A stretch of DNA of 64,000 nucleotides, from the NCBI RefSeq assembly GCF_014268885.2, contig NZ_CP077095.1, forward strand, positions 4,061,001 through 4,125,000, given 5' to 3'. Made by a program: the position numbers and the translations under genes. The DNA comes from Pseudomonas xantholysinigenes (GTDB lineage Bacteria > Pseudomonadota > Gammaproteobacteria > Pseudomonadales > Pseudomonadaceae). Within the stretch, counting starts at the first letter, position 1. Each line of letters begins with the position of its first letter. The notes below the pieces were generated by a model that ran no database searches, was not told the DNA's origin, and saw only the letters and a list, made by a program, of their open reading frames with translations. Positions 33,739 to 43,026 of this stretch are shown here, one piece after another.

Positions 33739-34665
33739 ATGAAACAGATCCACGTCATCGACTCCCACACCGGCGGCGAACCCACCCGCCTGGTGATGAA
33801 GGGCTTTCCCGCCCTGACCGGCCGGACCCTGGCCGAGCAGCGCGACGAACTGCGCGAACTGCACGATCACTGGCGTCGCGCCTGCCTGCTGGAACCACGC
33901 GGCAACGATGTGCTGGTGGGCGCGCTGTACTGCCCGCCAGTGTCCGAGGATGCCATCTGCGGGGTGATCTTCTTCAACAACGCCGGCTACCTGAACATGT
34001 GTGGCCACGGCACCATCGGCCTGGTCGCCTCGCTGGCGCACCTGGGCCGGATCCAGCCCGGCGAGCACAAGATCGACACCCCGGTCGGCCCGGTCAGCGC
34101 CAACTTGCACGCCGACGGTGCCATCACCATCGGCAACGTGCCGTCCTACCGCTACCGCCAACAGGTGGCGGTGCACGTGCCGGGGCATGGCCTGGTGCAC
34201 GGCGACATCGCCTGGGGCGGCAACTGGTTCTTCCTGGTCAGCGAGCATGGCCAGCGCATCGAACTGGATAACCGCGACGCCCTCAGCGACTACACCTGGG
34301 CCCTGCTCAAGGCCCTCGAAGCCCAGGGCATCACTGGCGAGCACGGCGCGCCGATCGACCATGTCGAGCTGTTCGCCGACGACGCCCATGCCGATAGCCG
34401 CAACTTCGTCATGTGCCCCGGCAAGGCCTACGACCGCTCGCCCTGCGGCACCGGCACCAGCGCCAAGCTCGCCTGCCTGGCCGCCGACGGCAAGCTCGCC
34501 GAAGGCCAGGTCTGGGTCCAGGCCAGCATCACCGGCAGCCAGTTCCAGGGCCGCTTCGAGCGCGACGGCGAACGCATCCGCCCGTTCATCACCGGCCGCG
34601 CCCATATGACCGCCGACAGCACCCTGCTGATCGACGAACAGGACCCCTTTGCCTGGGGCATCTGA
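33739..34665 (+). CDS. 4-hydroxyproline 2-epimerase
   Basis: A 308-residue proline-racemase-family enzyme converting trans-4-hydroxy-L-proline to cis-4-hydroxy-D-proline. The two catalytic cysteines are Cys88 ('[10 protein letters not shown]') and Cys236 ('[12 protein letters not shown]'). Both are present, and the numbering fits known bacterial hydroxyproline epimerases. Having two Cys rather than Cys-Thr separates it from 3-hydroxyproline dehydratases. This is the first catabolic step; the next enzymes follow on the same strand. Confidence 0.93.
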   Translation: MKQIHVIDSHTGGEPTRLVMKGFPALTGRTLAEQRDELRELHDHWRRACLLEPRGNDVLVGALYCPPVSEDAICGVIFFNNAGYLNMCGHGTIGLVASLAHLGRIQPGEHKIDTPVGPVSANLHADGAITIGNVPSYRYRQQVAVHVPGHGLVHGDIAWGGNWFFLVSEHGQRIELDNRDALSDYTWALLKALEAQGITGEHGAPIDHVELFADDAHADSRNFVMCPGKAYDRSPCGTGTSAKLACLAADGKLAEGQVWVQASITGSQFQGRFERDGERIRPFITGRAHMTADSTLLIDEQDPFAWGI

Positions 34666-34706
34666 CCCCGTTCATTTCCCACTGAATACCGCCAGGAGTG
34701 ACAACA

Positions 34707-35654
34707 ATGACCAACAACATCTTCACCGGCACCATGCCCGCCCTGATGACCCCCTGCACCGCCGCGCGCAAACCGGACTTCGACGCCCTGGTGCGCAAGG
34801 GCCGCGAGCTGATCGAGGCCGGCATGAGCGCGGTGGTGTACTGCGGCTCGATGGGCGACTGGCCGCTGCTGACCGAGGCCGAGCGCCAGGAGGGCGTGGC
34901 GCGCCTGGTGGCCGCCGGCATCCCGACCATCGTCGGCACTGGCGCGGTGAACACCCGCGAAGCCGTGTCCCACGCCGCCCATGCGGCCAAGGTCGGTGCC
35001 GCCGGGCTGATGGTGATCCCCCGGGTACTGTCCCGCGGCGCCTCGCTGATCGCCCAGAAGCACCACTTCTCGGCCATTCTCGCTGCCGCGCCGCACCTGC
35101 CGGCGGTGATCTACAACAGCCCCTACTACGGCTTCGCCACCCGCGCCGACCTGTTCTTCGAACTGCGCCGCGAGTACCCGAACCTGATCGGCTTCAAGGA
35201 GTTCGGCGGTGGCGCCGACCTGCGCTACGCCGCCGAGCACATCACCTCCCAGGACAACGACGTGACCCTGATGGTCGGCGTCGATACCCAGGTGGTGCAT
35301 GGTTTCGTCAACTGCGCCGCCACTGGCGCCATCACCGGCATCGGCAATGCCCTGCCACGGGAAGTGCTGCAACTGGTGAGCCTGAGCAAGCAGGCGGCCA
35401 AGGGCGACGCCCGTGCCCGCCGCCTGGCGCGTGAGCTGGAGGCCGCGCTGGCGGTGCTGTCGTCGTTCGATGAAGGCTGCGACCTGGTGCTGTACTACAA
35501 GCACCTGATGGTGCTCAACGGCGACACCGAGTACAGCCTGCACTTCAATGAAACCGACGTACTCACCGATGCCCAGCGCAACTATGCCACGCAGCAGTAC
35601 GCGCTGTTCCGCAGCTGGTATGCCAGCTGGTCGGCCGAGCAGAACATGGCCTGA
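34707..35654 (+). CDS. Delta1-pyrroline-4-hydroxy-2-carboxylate deaminase (DapA family)
   Basis: A 315-residue class I aldolase-fold protein of the DHDPS/NAL superfamily. 'VYCGSMGDWPLLTEAER' is the pyruvate-type binding loop, 'VIYNSPYYGFATR' has the Tyr, and 'LIGFKEFGGGADLR' holds the Schiff-base Lys. Between an epimerase and a ketoglutarate semialdehyde dehydrogenase, it is the deaminase that converts the cyclic imine to 2-oxoglutarate semialdehyde and ammonia. AGGAG (34694-34698) sets the ATG at 34707. Confidence 0.9.
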   Translation: MTNNIFTGTMPALMTPCTAARKPDFDALVRKGRELIEAGMSAVVYCGSMGDWPLLTEAERQEGVARLVAAGIPTIVGTGAVNTREAVSHAAHAAKVGAAGLMVIPRVLSRGASLIAQKHHFSAILAAAPHLPAVIYNSPYYGFATRADLFFELRREYPNLIGFKEFGGGADLRYAAEHITSQDNDVTLMVGVDTQVVHGFVNCAATGAITGIGNALPREVLQLVSLSKQAAKGDARARRLARELEAALAVLSSFDEGCDLVLYYKHLMVLNGDTEYSLHFNETDVLTDAQRNYATQQYALFRSWYASWSAEQNMA

Positions 35655-35667
35655 TCACAGCAATCCC

Positions 35668-35711
35668 TGTGGGAGCGGCCTTGTGTCGCGAAAGGGGCGC
35701 ATGGCGCCCCC
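35668..35711. repeat. REP-like element with GGGGCGC hairpin
   Basis: CTGTGGGAGCGGCCTTGTGT, then CGCGAAA, are followed by GGGGCGC-ATG-GCGCCCC. It sits between two catabolic genes and may attenuate transcription. Confidence 0.6.
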
Positions 35712-35750
35712 AACAGGTCCAGACCTCACTCAAATCCTCCAGGATGCCCC

Positions 35751-37328
35751 ATGACCCTCACCGGCAATCTACTGATCGGCCAACGCGCCATCACAGGCAC
35801 CCAGGCCGCGATCCATGCCATCAACCCGGCCACCGACACCCCGCTCGATCCACTCTACGCTGGCGCCAGCGCCGAACAGGTAACCCAGGCCTGCACCCTG
35901 GCCTGGGCGGCATTCGATGCCTACCGCGAAACCACCCTCGAACAACGCGCCCACTTTCTCGAAACGATCGCCGAGCAAATCGAAGCCCTGGGCGATACCC
36001 TGATCGACCGCGCCAACGCCGAGACCGGCCTGCCCAAGGCTCGTCTGCTGGGCGAGCGCGGCCGCACCTGCGCGCAACTGCGCACCTTCGCCCGCGTGGT
36101 GCGCGCTGGCGAATGGCTGGATGTACGCGTGGACAACGCCCTGCCCGAGCGCCAGCCCCTGCCACGCCCCGACCTGCGCCAGCGCCAGGTGGCCCTGGGG
36201 CCGGTGGCGGTGTTCGGCGCCAGCAACTTCCCCCTGGCATTTTCGGTTGCCGGTGGCGATAGCGCCTCGGCCCTGGCCGCCGGCTGCCCGGTAGTGGTCA
36301 AGGCCCATGGCGCCCACCCCGGCACCAGCGAGCTGGTCGGCCAGGCCGTGGCCCGTGCGGTGAAACAATGCGGGCTACCCGAGGGCGTGTTTTCGCTGCT
36401 GTACGGCGCCGGCCGTGAAGTCGGCATCGCCCTGGTCAGCGACCCGCGCATCAAGGCGGTCGGCTTCACCGGCTCGCGCAGCGGTGGCCTTGCCCTGTGC
36501 CAGGTCGCCCAGGCACGGCCGGAACCCATCCCGGTGTATGCCGAGATGAGTTCGATCAACCCGGTGTTCCTCTTCGACGCGGCCCTGCAGGCCCGTGGCG
36601 AGGACGTGGCGCAGGGCTTCGTCGCCTCGCTGACCCAGGGTGCCGGACAGTTCTGCACCAACCCCGGGCTGGTGATCGCCCGCCAAGGGCCGGCATTGCA
36701 GCGCTTCATCGACGCTGCCAGTGTTCAGGTACGACAAGCACCGGCGCAGACCATGCTCACCCCCGGCATCGCCAGCGCCTACAAGGCCGGTGTCGGCGCC
36801 CTGGCCGGCAACGCCAATGCCCAGGCCGCCGCCAGCGGCTTGCCGCAGCAAGGGCCGAACCAATGCCAGGCGCAGCTGTACGTGACCCAAGCCGAAGCCT
36901 TTCTCGCCGACCCGGCGCTGCAGGCCGAAGTGTTCGGCGCCGCCTCGCTGGTGGTTGCCTGCGATAGCGATGAACAGGTCCGCCAGGTGGCCGAGCACCT
37001 CGAAGGACAGTTGACGGCCACGCTGCACCTGGACGATGGCGACCTCGATCAGGCCCGCACTCTGCTGGCGACCCTCGAACGCAAGGCCGGGCGCATCCTG
37101 GTCAACGGCTGGCCGACCGGGGTCGAGGTGTGCGATGCGATGGTCCACGGCGGCCCGTTCCCAGCCACCTCCGATGCCCGCGGTACCTCGGTCGGCACTG
37201 CGGCGATCCTGCGCTTCCTGCGCCCGGTGTGCTACCAGGACTTCCCCGACGCGCTGCTGCCTCCTGCCTTGCAGCACGCCAATCCGCTGCAACTGCGGCG
37301 GCTGCTCGACGGCCAGCGGGAGGCCTGA
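35751..37328 (+). CDS. 2,5-dioxovalerate (alpha-ketoglutarate semialdehyde) dehydrogenase
   Basis: A 525-residue NAD(P)-dependent aldehyde dehydrogenase. '[35 protein letters not shown]' is the cofactor region, '[12 protein letters not shown]' the turn, '[11 protein letters not shown]' the catalytic Glu, and '[14 protein letters not shown]' the catalytic Cys. It oxidises 2-oxoglutarate semialdehyde to 2-oxoglutarate, the last step of the hydroxyproline route. The length (about 525) fits this subfamily better than general aldehyde dehydrogenases. Confidence 0.92.
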   Translation: MTLTGNLLIGQRAITGTQAAIHAINPATDTPLDPLYAGASAEQVTQACTLAWAAFDAYRETTLEQRAHFLETIAEQIEALGDTLIDRANAETGLPKARLLGERGRTCAQLRTFARVVRAGEWLDVRVDNALPERQPLPRPDLRQRQVALGPVAVFGASNFPLAFSVAGGDSASALAAGCPVVVKAHGAHPGTSELVGQAVARAVKQCGLPEGVFSLLYGAGREVGIALVSDPRIKAVGFTGSRSGGLALCQVAQARPEPIPVYAEMSSINPVFLFDAALQARGEDVAQGFVASLTQGAGQFCTNPGLVIARQGPALQRFIDAASVQVRQAPAQTMLTPGIASAYKAGVGALAGNANAQAAASGLPQQGPNQCQAQLYVTQAEAFLADPALQAEVFGAASLVVACDSDEQVRQVAEHLEGQLTATLHLDDGDLDQARTLLATLERKAGRILVNGWPTGVEVCDAMVHGGPFPATSDARGTSVGTAAILRFLRPVCYQDFPDALLPPALQHANPLQLRRLLDGQREA

Positions 37329-37330
37329 CC

Positions 37331-38575
37331 ATGACCACCACGGACACCGATATCGCCGTGGTCGGCGCTGGCATCGTCGGCGTCGCCTGCGCCCTGCAGC
37401 TGGCCCGCCAGGGCCGCCGAGTGCTGCTGATCGACCGCCAGGCCCCAGGCCATGGCGCCTCCTGGGGCAATGCCGGGCACCTGGCCACCGAACAGGTGTT
37501 CCCCATCGCCGACCTGTCGATCCTCAAGCGCCTGCCGGCCATGTTGCTGGACCCGATGGGCCCGTTGCGCCTGGACTGGAAGTACCTGCCCCGGGCCCTG
37601 CCCTGGTTCAGTCGCCTGCTGCTCAACCTGCGCCAGGCGCCGTTCCAGCGCAGCGTGGCCGGTATTCGTGCGCTCAACGAGGCCAGCCTGGATGCCTGGC
37701 AGCGCTTGCTTGCCTCCATCGAGCGCAGCCACCTGCTCAAGGCCGACGGCTCACTGCTGGTGTTCGAACATCAAGCCTCGCGCCAACCGCTCGACGCCCT
37801 GCGTGCACGCCTGCAACAGCAGGGCGTGCCGGTGGATTGCTGGTCATCCGACAACCTGCGCGAAGCGGCCCCGCAACTGAGCCCGACACTCCAGGGCGGG
37901 TTGTTCTTTCCACGCACGGGGCACTTCCTTGACCCTTACCAGGTGGTCGGCGAGCTGTTCAGCGCCGCCAGGGCCCATGGCGTGCGCTTCGTGCGCGCCC
38001 ATGTCAGTGGCGGACGGCTGCTGGCCGACGGCGTCGCCCTCGATAGCGACCAGGGCCTGTTCCAGGCGCGGCAGGTGCTGGTCAGCGGCGGCGCTCATTC
38101 GGCAGCGCTGACCAAGGCCCTCACCGGCAGGCAAGTGCCGCTGGACACCGAGCGTGGCTACCACCTGATGCTGCCCGGCGAACGACAACGCCTGCCGTTC
38201 GCCGTCACTTCGCTGGAGCGCAAGTTCATCATGACGCCGATGGCCGATGGCCTGCGTCTGGCGGGCACGGTGGAGTTCGCCGGGCTCGAGGCGCCACCGA
38301 GCATGCAACGGGCGTGGCAGCTGCACCGATTGAGTAAAGGATTGTTCAAGCAGGACCTGGATGCCGAGGGCGCAACACCATGGATGGGCTTCAGGCCGTC
38401 ATTGCCGGATTCGCTGCCGGTGATCGACCGGGTGTGTGACGGGCGGGTGTTGTTGGCGTTCGGGCATCAGCATTTGGGGCTGACCCAGGCGGCAGTGACG
38501 GCGGAATGGGTGGGGCGGATGGTCGAGCGGTCGGCCGGGGTGGAGACCGCTGCATACCGGTTGGATCGGTTTTAG
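37331..38575 (+). CDS. FAD-dependent D-hydroxyproline dehydrogenase (DadA-like)
   Basis: A 414-residue D-amino-acid-dehydrogenase-type flavoprotein. 'DIAVVGAGIVGVACALQLARQGRRVLLID' is the FAD dinucleotide fold, with 'GASWGNAGHLATEQVFP' next; the C-terminal 'LAFGHQHLGLTQAAVTAEWVG' closes the FAD site. In this cluster it oxidises cis-4-hydroxy-D-proline to the cyclic imine used by the deaminase, probably passing electrons to the respiratory chain. The start lies two bases after the dehydrogenase stop, so the two are coupled. Confidence 0.9.
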   Translation: MTTTDTDIAVVGAGIVGVACALQLARQGRRVLLIDRQAPGHGASWGNAGHLATEQVFPIADLSILKRLPAMLLDPMGPLRLDWKYLPRALPWFSRLLLNLRQAPFQRSVAGIRALNEASLDAWQRLLASIERSHLLKADGSLLVFEHQASRQPLDALRARLQQQGVPVDCWSSDNLREAAPQLSPTLQGGLFFPRTGHFLDPYQVVGELFSAARAHGVRFVRAHVSGGRLLADGVALDSDQGLFQARQVLVSGGAHSAALTKALTGRQVPLDTERGYHLMLPGERQRLPFAVTSLERKFIMTPMADGLRLAGTVEFAGLEAPPSMQRAWQLHRLSKGLFKQDLDAEGATPWMGFRPSLPDSLPVIDRVCDGRVLLAFGHQHLGLTQAAVTAEWVGRMVERSAGVETAAYRLDRF

Positions 38576-38615
38576 CCTTCGCCGCAAATGGGCTGCATAG
38601 CAGCCCCTTGTGAAC

Positions 38616-39707
38616 TCAGCGATAACGCTCGAGCCAGTGAGCGTAAGGCGCAGGCAAGGTCCAGGCAGCCTTGTCGACCCCCAGCGCCTTGGCAGCGGCA
38701 TACGGCCAGTGCGGATCCGCCAGGTGCGCGCGCCCCACCGACACCAGGTCCAGCTGGTTGGCCTGCAGCGCCCCTTCGGCCAGCTCCGGGGTGCCGAAGC
38801 CCCAGGCCGAGGTCACCGGCAGCTTCGCTTCACGGCGTACTCGTTCGGCGATCGGCCCCATGAACGCTGGCCCCCACGGGATGTTGGTCTCGGGAATGGT
38901 GAAGCCAACGCTGACGCTCAGCAGGTCCAGGCCGCCGGCCTTGAAGCGCCGGGCCAGCTCGATCGACTCCTGCAGGGTCTGCTCGTCGCGACCGTCATAC
39001 TCCAGCACCCCGAAACGCGCGGTCAGCGGCAGGTTCTCTGGCCAGACTTCACGCACCGCGGCCAGGGTTTCCAGCAGGAACCGGGTACGGTTGTCGAAGC
39101 TGCCACCATAGGCGTCGGTACGCTGGTTGGAATGCTCGGAGAAGAAGCTCTGGCCCAGGTAGCCGTGGGCAAAATGCAGTTCGATCCACTCGAAGCCCGC
39201 GTCACGTGCGCGGCGCGCGGCATCGACGAAGTCCTGTTTGACCCGGGCGATATCGTCCAGGGTCATGGCCTTCGGCACTTTCGGCAGGTGGGCGCCAAAG
39301 GCGATGGCGGATGGGGCGATGGTGTCCCAACCGCGTGCGTCGTCGGCGGCGATATGGTCATCGCCCTCCCAAGGGCGATTGGCGCTGGCCTTGCGCCCGG
39401 CGTGGGCGATCTGGATACCAGGCACGGAGCCGGCGGCCTTGATCGCCTTCACCACCGGCACGAACGCCTGGGCCTGGACGTCGTTCCAGATGCCGGCGCA
39501 GCCGGGGCTGATGCGCCCTTCCGGCGACACCGCAGTGGCCTCGACCACCACCAGGCCGGCACCGCCGCGGGCCAGGCCGGCGTAATGCACCTGGTGCCAG
39601 TCGTTGATCAGGCCATCCACGGCCATGTACTGGCACATCGGAGGTATGGCGATGCGGTTGCGCAGGGTGAGGTCTTTGAGGGCATAGGGTTCGAACAGTG
39701 CGGCCAT
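38616..39707 (-). CDS. xenA: Xenobiotic reductase A (NADH:flavin oxidoreductase, Old Yellow Enzyme family)
   Basis: A 363-residue FMN enzyme reducing nitrate esters, enones and similar compounds. Length and sequence agree closely with P. putida XenA. 'LKDLTLRNRIAIPPMCQYMA' includes the tuning residue Cys25; 'WIELHFAHGYLGQSFFSEHSN' and 'SVGRAHLADPHW' are further signatures. It is divergent from an ArsR-type gene, with a shared 73-base region containing a perfect inverted repeat. The frame is open upstream through that region, but the ATG at 39707 is the true start. Confidence 0.94.
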   Translation of the reverse strand: MAALFEPYALKDLTLRNRIAIPPMCQYMAVDGLINDWHQVHYAGLARGGAGLVVVEATAVSPEGRISPGCAGIWNDVQAQAFVPVVKAIKAAGSVPGIQIAHAGRKASANRPWEGDDHIAADDARGWDTIAPSAIAFGAHLPKVPKAMTLDDIARVKQDFVDAARRARDAGFEWIELHFAHGYLGQSFFSEHSNQRTDAYGGSFDNRTRFLLETLAAVREVWPENLPLTARFGVLEYDGRDEQTLQESIELARRFKAGGLDLLSVSVGFTIPETNIPWGPAFMGPIAERVRREAKLPVTSAWGFGTPELAEGALQANQLDLVSVGRAHLADPHWPYAAAKALGVDKAAWTLPAPYAHWLERYR

Positions 39708-39735
39708 GATGAGGCTCCAGGGGACGGATACGATT

Positions 39736-39753
39736 GTTCGATCATATTCGAAC
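39736..39753. promoter_or_regulatory. Candidate ArsR operator between xenA and arsR-type gene
   Basis: GTTCGA-TCATAT-TCGAAC is a perfect 6-bp inverted repeat with a 6-bp spacer, in the middle of the 73-base divergent promoter region. Its size suits a dimeric winged-helix repressor. Confidence 0.55.
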
Positions 39754-39780
39754 TTTGGTATTTGTGAAACCCCCGCTATC

Positions 39781-40089
39781 ATGTCGTCCATGCGAGCCTA
39801 TACCCACCCCAATCCTGAAGACCTGACCCTGGAGCGTCTGCTGTACGCCCTGAGCGACCCGGTGCGCCTGCAGATCGTGCGCTACCTGGCCGACGTTGCC
39901 GAGGCCAGTTGCGGCGAGCTGGACGGCGGTCGCCCCAAGTCCAGCATGTCCCATCATTTCCGTGTATTGCGCGATGCCGGGCTGGTGCACACCCGCAACG
40001 TCGGCACCACGCACATGAACTCACTGCGCAGCGAAGCCCTGGATGGGCGCTTCCCCGGGCTGCTGGCGAAGATCCTCGAACAACGCTGA
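39781..40089 (+). CDS. ArsR-family transcriptional regulator
   Basis: A 102-residue winged-helix repressor: 'LERLLYALSDPVRLQIVRYLADVAEASCGEL' and 'KSSMSHHFRVLRDAGLVHTRNVGTTHMNSL'. It lacks the CxC metal site of true arsenic sensors, so the signal is probably organic or redox-based. Only one Cys is visible in the helix-turn-helix region. It lies divergent to xenA and probably represses it. A second in-frame ATG at 39790 is also possible. Confidence 0.87.
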   Translation: MSSMRAYTHPNPEDLTLERLLYALSDPVRLQIVRYLADVAEASCGELDGGRPKSSMSHHFRVLRDAGLVHTRNVGTTHMNSLRSEALDGRFPGLLAKILEQR

Positions 40090-40123
40090 GCGCCCGCGCA
40101 GCGTTCAAGCCATGCGCGTCTGT

Positions 40124-40213
40124 TGTAGGAGCCAGCCTTGCTGGCTAACCAGGCGACGCGCTGCCTGGCACCGGCTACGCCGGTGTTCGCGGGCAAGCCC
40201 GCTCCCACAGGGA
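40124..40213. repeat. Composite REP doublet (copy 2)
   Basis: A TGTAGGAGCCAGCCTTGCTG unit, inner hairpins (CCAGGC..GCCTGG and CACCGGC-TAC-GCCGGTG), then TTCGCGGGCAAGCCCGCTCC. The layout is the same as at 53717-53811 and, inverted, at 24541-24629. Confidence 0.75.
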
Positions 40214-40291
40214 TCGCGCTAGATTTAGCAGTTGAGCAAGACAGTTGTTCCCACAGGGATCGCGTCAGATCTAGCTATATCAGCCGGGCAC

Positions 40292-40329
40292 AAAAAAACC
40301 ACGAGGCCGCCAGGGGCGATCCTCGTGGT
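40292..40329 (-). terminator. Rho-independent terminator of mqo
   Basis: Read on the minus strand: ACCACGAGG, a 12-base loop, CCTCGTGGT, then seven T. It lies 37 bases past the mqo stop. Confidence 0.88.
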
Positions 40330-40365
40330 CGATGGTGCCGGGCAAGCCCGGCAACCCTTCTGGCG

Positions 40366-42003
40366 TTACAGCGCCATGTCGTTCGCAGGCTTGCTCTCGA
40401 CCGCCGCGGCTGGCGCCACGTTGGTCTTGACGCTCTGGTCGATCACCGGCGGTTTCTCCAGCTGCAGGACTTCGGCGGTGTAGTCCCACTCTTTCTGGGT
40501 GGCGGCAGCCGAATCGTTCAGCTTGGTCCCGTAGCTCGGTACGATCTCCTTGATCTTGGCCTGCCACTCTGGGGTCGCGACCTTCTCTTTGAACACGGTT
40601 TCCAGCACGTTGAGCATGATCGGCGCGGCGGTCGAGGCACCTGGCGAGGCGCCCAGCAGGCCGGCGATGGTGCGGTCTTCGGAAGCCACGACCTCGGTAC
40701 CCAGCTTCAGCACGCCGCCCTTGTCGGCGTCACGCTTGATGATCTGCACGCGCTGGCCGGCCTGCCACAGTTTCCAGTCTTCCTTCTTGGCGTTCGGGAA
40801 GTAGGTCTGCAGGGCAGCGAAACGGTCGTCGTCGGACTGCATCAGCTGGCCGGCGAGGTATTCCACCAGCGGGTACTGGTCGATACCGACACGGGCCATT
40901 GGCCAGACGTTGTGGGTGGTGGTGCTGCTCAGCAGGTCCAGGTACGAGCCGTTCTTCAGGAACTTGGTCGAGAAGGTGGCGAATGGCCCGAACAGGATCA
41001 CGCGCTTGCCGTCCAGCACGCGGGTGTCCAGGTGCGGAACCGACATGGGTGGCGCGCCGGTGGAGGCGATGCCGTAGGCCTTGGCCATGTGCTGCATGGC
41101 AACGGTCGGGTTCTCGGTCACCAGGAACGAGCCACCGACCGGGAAGCCGGCGTATTCCTTGGCTTCCGGGATGCCCGACTTCTGCAGCAGCTTGAGCGCG
41201 CCGCCGCCGGCACCGATGAACAGGAACTTGGCGTCGGTGGCCGATTCGGTACCGTCCTTCAGGTTCTTGTACTCGACGTGCCAGGAGCCGTCTTCGTTGC
41301 GGGTGATGTCCTGCACTTCAGTGGAGAGCTTCAGGTCGAAGTTCTCTTTGGTCTGCAGGCTGCCAACGAACTGGCGGGTGATTTCGCCGAAGTTGACGTC
41401 GGTGCCGATCGGCGTCCAGGTGACCGCCAGTTTCTGGTTCGGGTCACGGCCTTCCATCATCAGCGGGACCCACTTGGCGATCTGCGCGTGGTCCTCGGAG
41501 TACTGCATCGGACGGAACAGCGGGCTGGCCTGCAGGGCGTCGTAGCGCTTCTTCAGGAACTTGATGTTGTCATCGCCCCAGACGAAGCTCATGTGCGGGG
41601 TGGTGTTGATGAACGAGTGCGGGTTCTTCAGCACACCCTGGCGAACCTGCCAGGCCCAGAACTGGCGGGAGATCTGGAACGACTCGTTGATCTCGATGGC
41701 CTTGGTGATGTTGACGTTGCCGTCTTTGTCTTCCGGGGTGTAGTTCAGCTCGGCCAGCGCGGAGTGGCCGGTACCGGCGTTGTTCCAACCGTTGGAGCTT
41801 TCTTCGGCGACGCCGTCCAGGCGCTCGACCATTTCCATCGACCAGGTGGGTTCCAGCTCGTTGAGCCAGACCGCCAGGGTGGAACTCATGATGCCGCCGC
41901 CAACCAGCAGCACGTCGACTTTCTTGGTGTCGGCCGCATGCGCTTGCATGACGCTCGCCGCGACAGCCAGACCCAGCAAGGTCTTGCCAGCTTTCTTGAA
42001 CAT
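40366..42003 (-). CDS. mqo: Malate:quinone oxidoreductase
   Basis: A 545-residue FAD protein that oxidises malate to oxaloacetate and reduces quinone, bypassing NAD malate dehydrogenase. '[24 protein letters not shown]' binds FAD, and '[22 protein letters not shown]' is the family signature. Unusually, the first 23 residues ('[20 protein letters not shown]', then AHA) look like a cleavable signal peptide, while the enzyme is normally a peripheral protein on the cytoplasmic face. The frame is open upstream of 42003, but that sequence is not protein-like. Confidence 0.93.
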   Translation of the reverse strand: MFKKAGKTLLGLAVAASVMQAHAADTKKVDVLLVGGGIMSSTLAVWLNELEPTWSMEMVERLDGVAEESSNGWNNAGTGHSALAELNYTPEDKDGNVNITKAIEINESFQISRQFWAWQVRQGVLKNPHSFINTTPHMSFVWGDDNIKFLKKRYDALQASPLFRPMQYSEDHAQIAKWVPLMMEGRDPNQKLAVTWTPIGTDVNFGEITRQFVGSLQTKENFDLKLSTEVQDITRNEDGSWHVEYKNLKDGTESATDAKFLFIGAGGGALKLLQKSGIPEAKEYAGFPVGGSFLVTENPTVAMQHMAKAYGIASTGAPPMSVPHLDTRVLDGKRVILFGPFATFSTKFLKNGSYLDLLSSTTTHNVWPMARVGIDQYPLVEYLAGQLMQSDDDRFAALQTYFPNAKKEDWKLWQAGQRVQIIKRDADKGGVLKLGTEVVASEDRTIAGLLGASPGASTAAPIMLNVLETVFKEKVATPEWQAKIKEIVPSYGTKLNDSAAATQKEWDYTAEVLQLEKPPVIDQSVKTNVAPAAAVESKPANDMAL

Positions 42004-42251
42004 TGATCGATTCCAGTCAGTAGAACGGAGGGTGGGCCTGTGGCTGGCCCGGGTTTCCATGTTCTTCAGCGCAGGCTTGTTGTGATCATTGTTCAGCAGC
42101 CAGAGAGACATTGGACGTGGCAGCCTTTGGTCGGATTGACCGACAAGGCTGAAACGATTTACGGATTGTAACCGAATTGCCAGCACAAACAAACGCGCGC
42201 CGGGGCGTCAAGACGACAGGTTGCCACGCGACAAGCCACCACGCCCCTGAA

Positions 42252-42287
42252 AAACAAAAACCCCCGGCCACATCCATGGTCGGGGGT
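42252..42287 (-). terminator. Rho-independent terminator of the small lipoprotein gene
   Basis: Minus strand: CCCCCGACC, a 12-base loop, GGCCGGGGG-type complement, then TTTTTG and TTTTT. It is a strong GC stem with a U-tract, 44 bases after the stop. Confidence 0.85.
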
Positions 42288-42330
42288 CTTGGATCAGGCC
42301 GTTAACGACCCGATCGGGGTATTTCCAAGA

Positions 42331-42522
42331 TTACTGCTGCTGAGGCAGTTTATCGATCGGGCCGCAGCCGCCGATGATCTTGGAGATGGAAACCGATGGG
42401 TGGAACAGGTAGTCGTACGAGCAGTTCTTAGGCTGGTTGTAGACTTGGCCGGTGCAGCCGGACAGCAGGGCAACGCCCGAAACGACAGCAACAGCAACAG
42501 TAGCTTTGATCAGCTTTTTCAT
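42331..42522 (-). CDS. Small lipoprotein, DUF4223 family (YhfL-like)
   Basis: A 63-residue protein with a lipoprotein signal ('MKKLIKATVAVAVVSGVALL', then S-G-C as lipobox). The short mature part contains 'NCSYDYLFHPSVSISKIIGGCGP', nearly the same as in E. coli YhfL (DUF4223). Two Cys in the mature part could form a disulfide. AAGGA lies before the ATG and a strong terminator follows, so it is monocistronic. The function of the family is unknown. Confidence 0.88.
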   Translation of the reverse strand: MKKLIKATVAVAVVSGVALLSGCTGQVYNQPKNCSYDYLFHPSVSISKIIGGCGPIDKLPQQQ

Positions 42523-42772
42523 AAAAATCCTTTAGTCCATGATCCACCATCACACTGATGGCGCGCGGATCATACGGGAAATGGATAGGCAAGTGAAACC
42601 TGTTAGTGCAACTAAGCGCCTGGGGTGGCGTGAACTAACAAGTTCCCCGAACAGCAACTAAGCACGTTCAACCACTTGCTAAAACGTTACAGGTCGGCAC
42701 GGTCCGCCTGGATCGAATCAGGTAGCAATTACTTGGTTGCCTGGGCGCTGCACGCCTCGATGAGACGACGGG

Positions 42773-43015
42773 TCACCCCACTGGCTCGAATCGCCGCCGC
42801 CTCAAAAACAGTCCCACGCCGATTCCCACGGCAAGCACCGACAGTAATCCCAGGTCCATCCCGAACGAACGGGCCTGGCTGACAACGATGCAACCGACGC
42901 CCCCCATAACCACCAGCACCACTCCGAACCACTTGCGCAGCGGGTAAGGCCTGAGGAACCGATCCAGCAGGCCATAAAGCACCAGAGCGATGACCGCATA
43001 GGTAATTTCGGACAC
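42773..43015 (-). CDS. Small membrane protein (hypothetical)
   Basis: An 80-residue protein with about three hydrophobic segments: residues 4-18, 28-47 and 53-70, the last followed by 'LRRRRFEPVG'. I do not recognise the family. It starts 11 bases after the stop of the 159-residue gene and has GGGAG before the ATG, so the two are probably one operon. Confidence 0.65.
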   Translation of the reverse strand: MSEITYAVIALVLYGLLDRFLRPYPLRKWFGVVLVVMGGVGCIVVSQARSFGMDLGLLSVLAVGIGVGLFLRRRRFEPVG

Positions 43016-43026
43016 AGGCGTCTCCC

